A DNA stretch of 64,000 nucleotides from Phaeobacter cretensis (GTDB lineage: Bacteria > Pseudomonadota > Alphaproteobacteria > Rhodobacterales > Rhodobacteraceae): assembly GCF_047372505.1 (NCBI RefSeq), contig NZ_JBKBEU010000001.1, positions 3,100,001-3,164,000 of the forward strand. The letters are read 5' to 3'. Both the position numbers and the translations under genes were made by a program. The notes beneath the pieces were generated by a model. The model did no database searches. It was not told the origin of the DNA and saw nothing but the letters and a program-made list of their open reading frames with translations. Shown piece after piece: positions 62,965 through 64,000 of this stretch. Position 1 is the stretch's first letter; each line of letters begins with the position of its first letter.

Positions 62965-63900
62965 GTGCAGAATACGCTTAAAGCATCAGTGACCTTTGAC
63001 GGCGTGGGCCTTCATACGGGTGAAAACGTACGCATGATTTTGAAGCCAGCTGCGGCTGGCCACGGTATCTGCTTCCGCCGCACTGACATTGCTTTGGGAA
63101 ACACTATGGTCCCCGCACTGTGGGACCGGGTTGAGCGTACGCCGCTGTGCACACGTCTGGTCAATGCTTCCGGTGTTGCTGTGTCTACGGTTGAGCACAT
63201 CATGGCTGCGTTGGCTGGTTGCGGCATCCACAATGCACTGGTCGAAATCGATGGCCCTGAAGTGCCTATTATGGACGGGTCCTCTGCGCATTTTGTGCGC
63301 GGGATCATGCAGCAGGGCGTTCAGCGACTTGGCGAGCCTGTGACGGCCTATCAGATGCTGAAACCAGTGACTGTCAGCCACGGTGGTGCGACCGCCACTT
63401 TGTTGCCCAGCAGCCGTCTAACCATTGAATTTCACATCGATTTTACCGAGGCGGCGATTGGCCGCCAGAGCAAAACGCTGGACCTGCGCAACGGTGCTTT
63501 TGCCCGCGAACTTTGTGATAGCCGTACCTTCTGCCGTCGCGTCGATGTTGAGAACATGCAGGCCAACGGGTTGGCTCTTGGTGGTGTTCCCGGTGAAAAC
63601 GCGGTTGTGTTCGACGGCCCGCAAGTTGAATGCGGCCATGGGCTGCGTCATAGCAACGAGCCTGTGCGCCATAAGATGTTGGACGCGCTTGGCGACCTGT
63701 CTCTGGCGGGTGGTCCCGTATTTGGTCACTACATTGGCGATCGTGCCGGTCACTCGTTGACCAACACGTTGCTGCGGGCTGTTTTTGCGACACCCGGCGC
63801 TGTTCGGCAGGTGAGCTGCGATGCAGCGATGACTGCGCGTCTTCCGGGGCAGGGGCTGGTTTGGGCGGAAATCCCAACTGATGCGCGCCGCGTTGCTTAA
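62965..63900 (+). CDS. lpxC: UDP-3-O-acyl-N-acetylglucosamine deacetylase LpxC
   Basis: 311 residues, GTG start after GAGG. Two-domain zinc enzyme: TFDGVGLHTGENVRM, STVEHIMAALAGCGIHNALVEIDGPEVPIMDGSSAHFV (zinc-binding H in VEHIMAAL), RTFCRRVDVENMQANGLALGG, and HKMLDALGDLSLAG (zinc H and D) with GHYIGDRAGHSLTN. It catalyses the committed step of lipid A synthesis. The last 100 bases of the window after it hold no recognisable gene start. Confidence 0.97.
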   Translation: MQNTLKASVTFDGVGLHTGENVRMILKPAAAGHGICFRRTDIALGNTMVPALWDRVERTPLCTRLVNASGVAVSTVEHIMAALAGCGIHNALVEIDGPEVPIMDGSSAHFVRGIMQQGVQRLGEPVTAYQMLKPVTVSHGGATATLLPSSRLTIEFHIDFTEAAIGRQSKTLDLRNGAFARELCDSRTFCRRVDVENMQANGLALGGVPGENAVVFDGPQVECGHGLRHSNEPVRHKMLDALGDLSLAGGPVFGHYIGDRAGHSLTNTLLRAVFATPGAVRQVSCDAAMTARLPGQGLVWAEIPTDARRVA

Positions 63901-64000
63901 CTGAGTTGAGGCTATCGGGTGGTACGTCGGCTGGGGGGCTGGCGTTTGATCTGGGCGCTCCTGACCAAGATCGGGGCGAACCCACCGCCAACCAGACCAA

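Noticed and set aside
63443..64000. Minus-strand frame reaching the right window edge
   Set aside because: Mostly antisense to lpxC, composition is Pro/Ser/Arg-rich shadow sequence, and no family is recognisable.

Overview
The window is chromosomal DNA of an alphaproteobacterium, most likely a marine Roseobacter-group member of the Rhodobacterales. This rests on the high G+C content, the DUF2484, DUF1127 and DUF2478 families, a BioR-type biotin operator, CCUCCUCCC-loop small RNAs behind a DUF1127 gene, and an UpsM-like leader RNA in front of mraZ. It reads as a core region: no insertion sequence, prophage or CRISPR array was seen.

Layout: (1) 1-4376, minus strand: thiamin operon thiC-thiO-thiS-thiG-thiE with a TPP riboswitch in front of thiC; thiE runs off the window. 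(2) 4528-10077, plus strand: bioB-F-D-A-G-C with BioR boxes before bioB. (3) 10220-22846: scattered single genes and the histidine genes hisB-hisH ... hisA ... hisF-hisE on the minus strand, interrupted by small exported, redox and regulatory genes. It also holds tRNA-Tyr, an RlmB-type methyltransferase and a class III aminotransferase. (4) 23061-25715: three identical tRNA-Gly(GCC) genes; between the second and third sits a type II restriction-modification pair (NaeI-like endonuclease plus C5-cytosine methyltransferase). (5) 25804-35769: MAPEG protein, pyruvate carboxylase, FMN-dependent lactate dehydrogenase, a membrane diguanylate cyclase and a UvrD/PcrA helicase. (6) 35926-36424, minus strand: a DUF1127 gene followed by four hairpins that each show a CCUCCUCCC loop, the last one also a terminator; this matches the CcsR sRNA operon known from Rhodobacter. 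(7) 36657-37727: Mrp/ApbC.

(8) 37867-63900: the division and cell wall (dcw) cluster: regulatory leader, mraZ-rsmH-ftsL-ftsI-murE-murF-mraY, a strong terminator, an inverted glsA, murD, a four-gene insertion (thiamine-binding protein, MarR regulator, monooxygenase, HI0933-type flavoprotein), then ftsW-murG-murC, two DUF2484 membrane proteins, murB-ddl-ftsQ-ftsA-ftsZ and lpxC. The leader holds a six-fold TGGG array, inverted copies overlapping a candidate promoter, and a roughly 210-nt UpsM-like RNA ending in a terminator before mraZ. CtrA-type TTAA-N7-TTAA motifs lie before ftsZ and, in weaker form, before ddl.

Biosynthetic links: the bio operon makes the cofactor carried by pyruvate carboxylase. 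The dcw genes supply lipid II synthesis, septal synthesis and the FtsZ ring, and lpxC commits shared UDP-GlcNAc-derived precursor to lipid A. Most striking for follow-up are the CcsR-like array, the MraZ/UpsM leader, and the restriction-modification pair bracketed by tRNA-Gly repeats.
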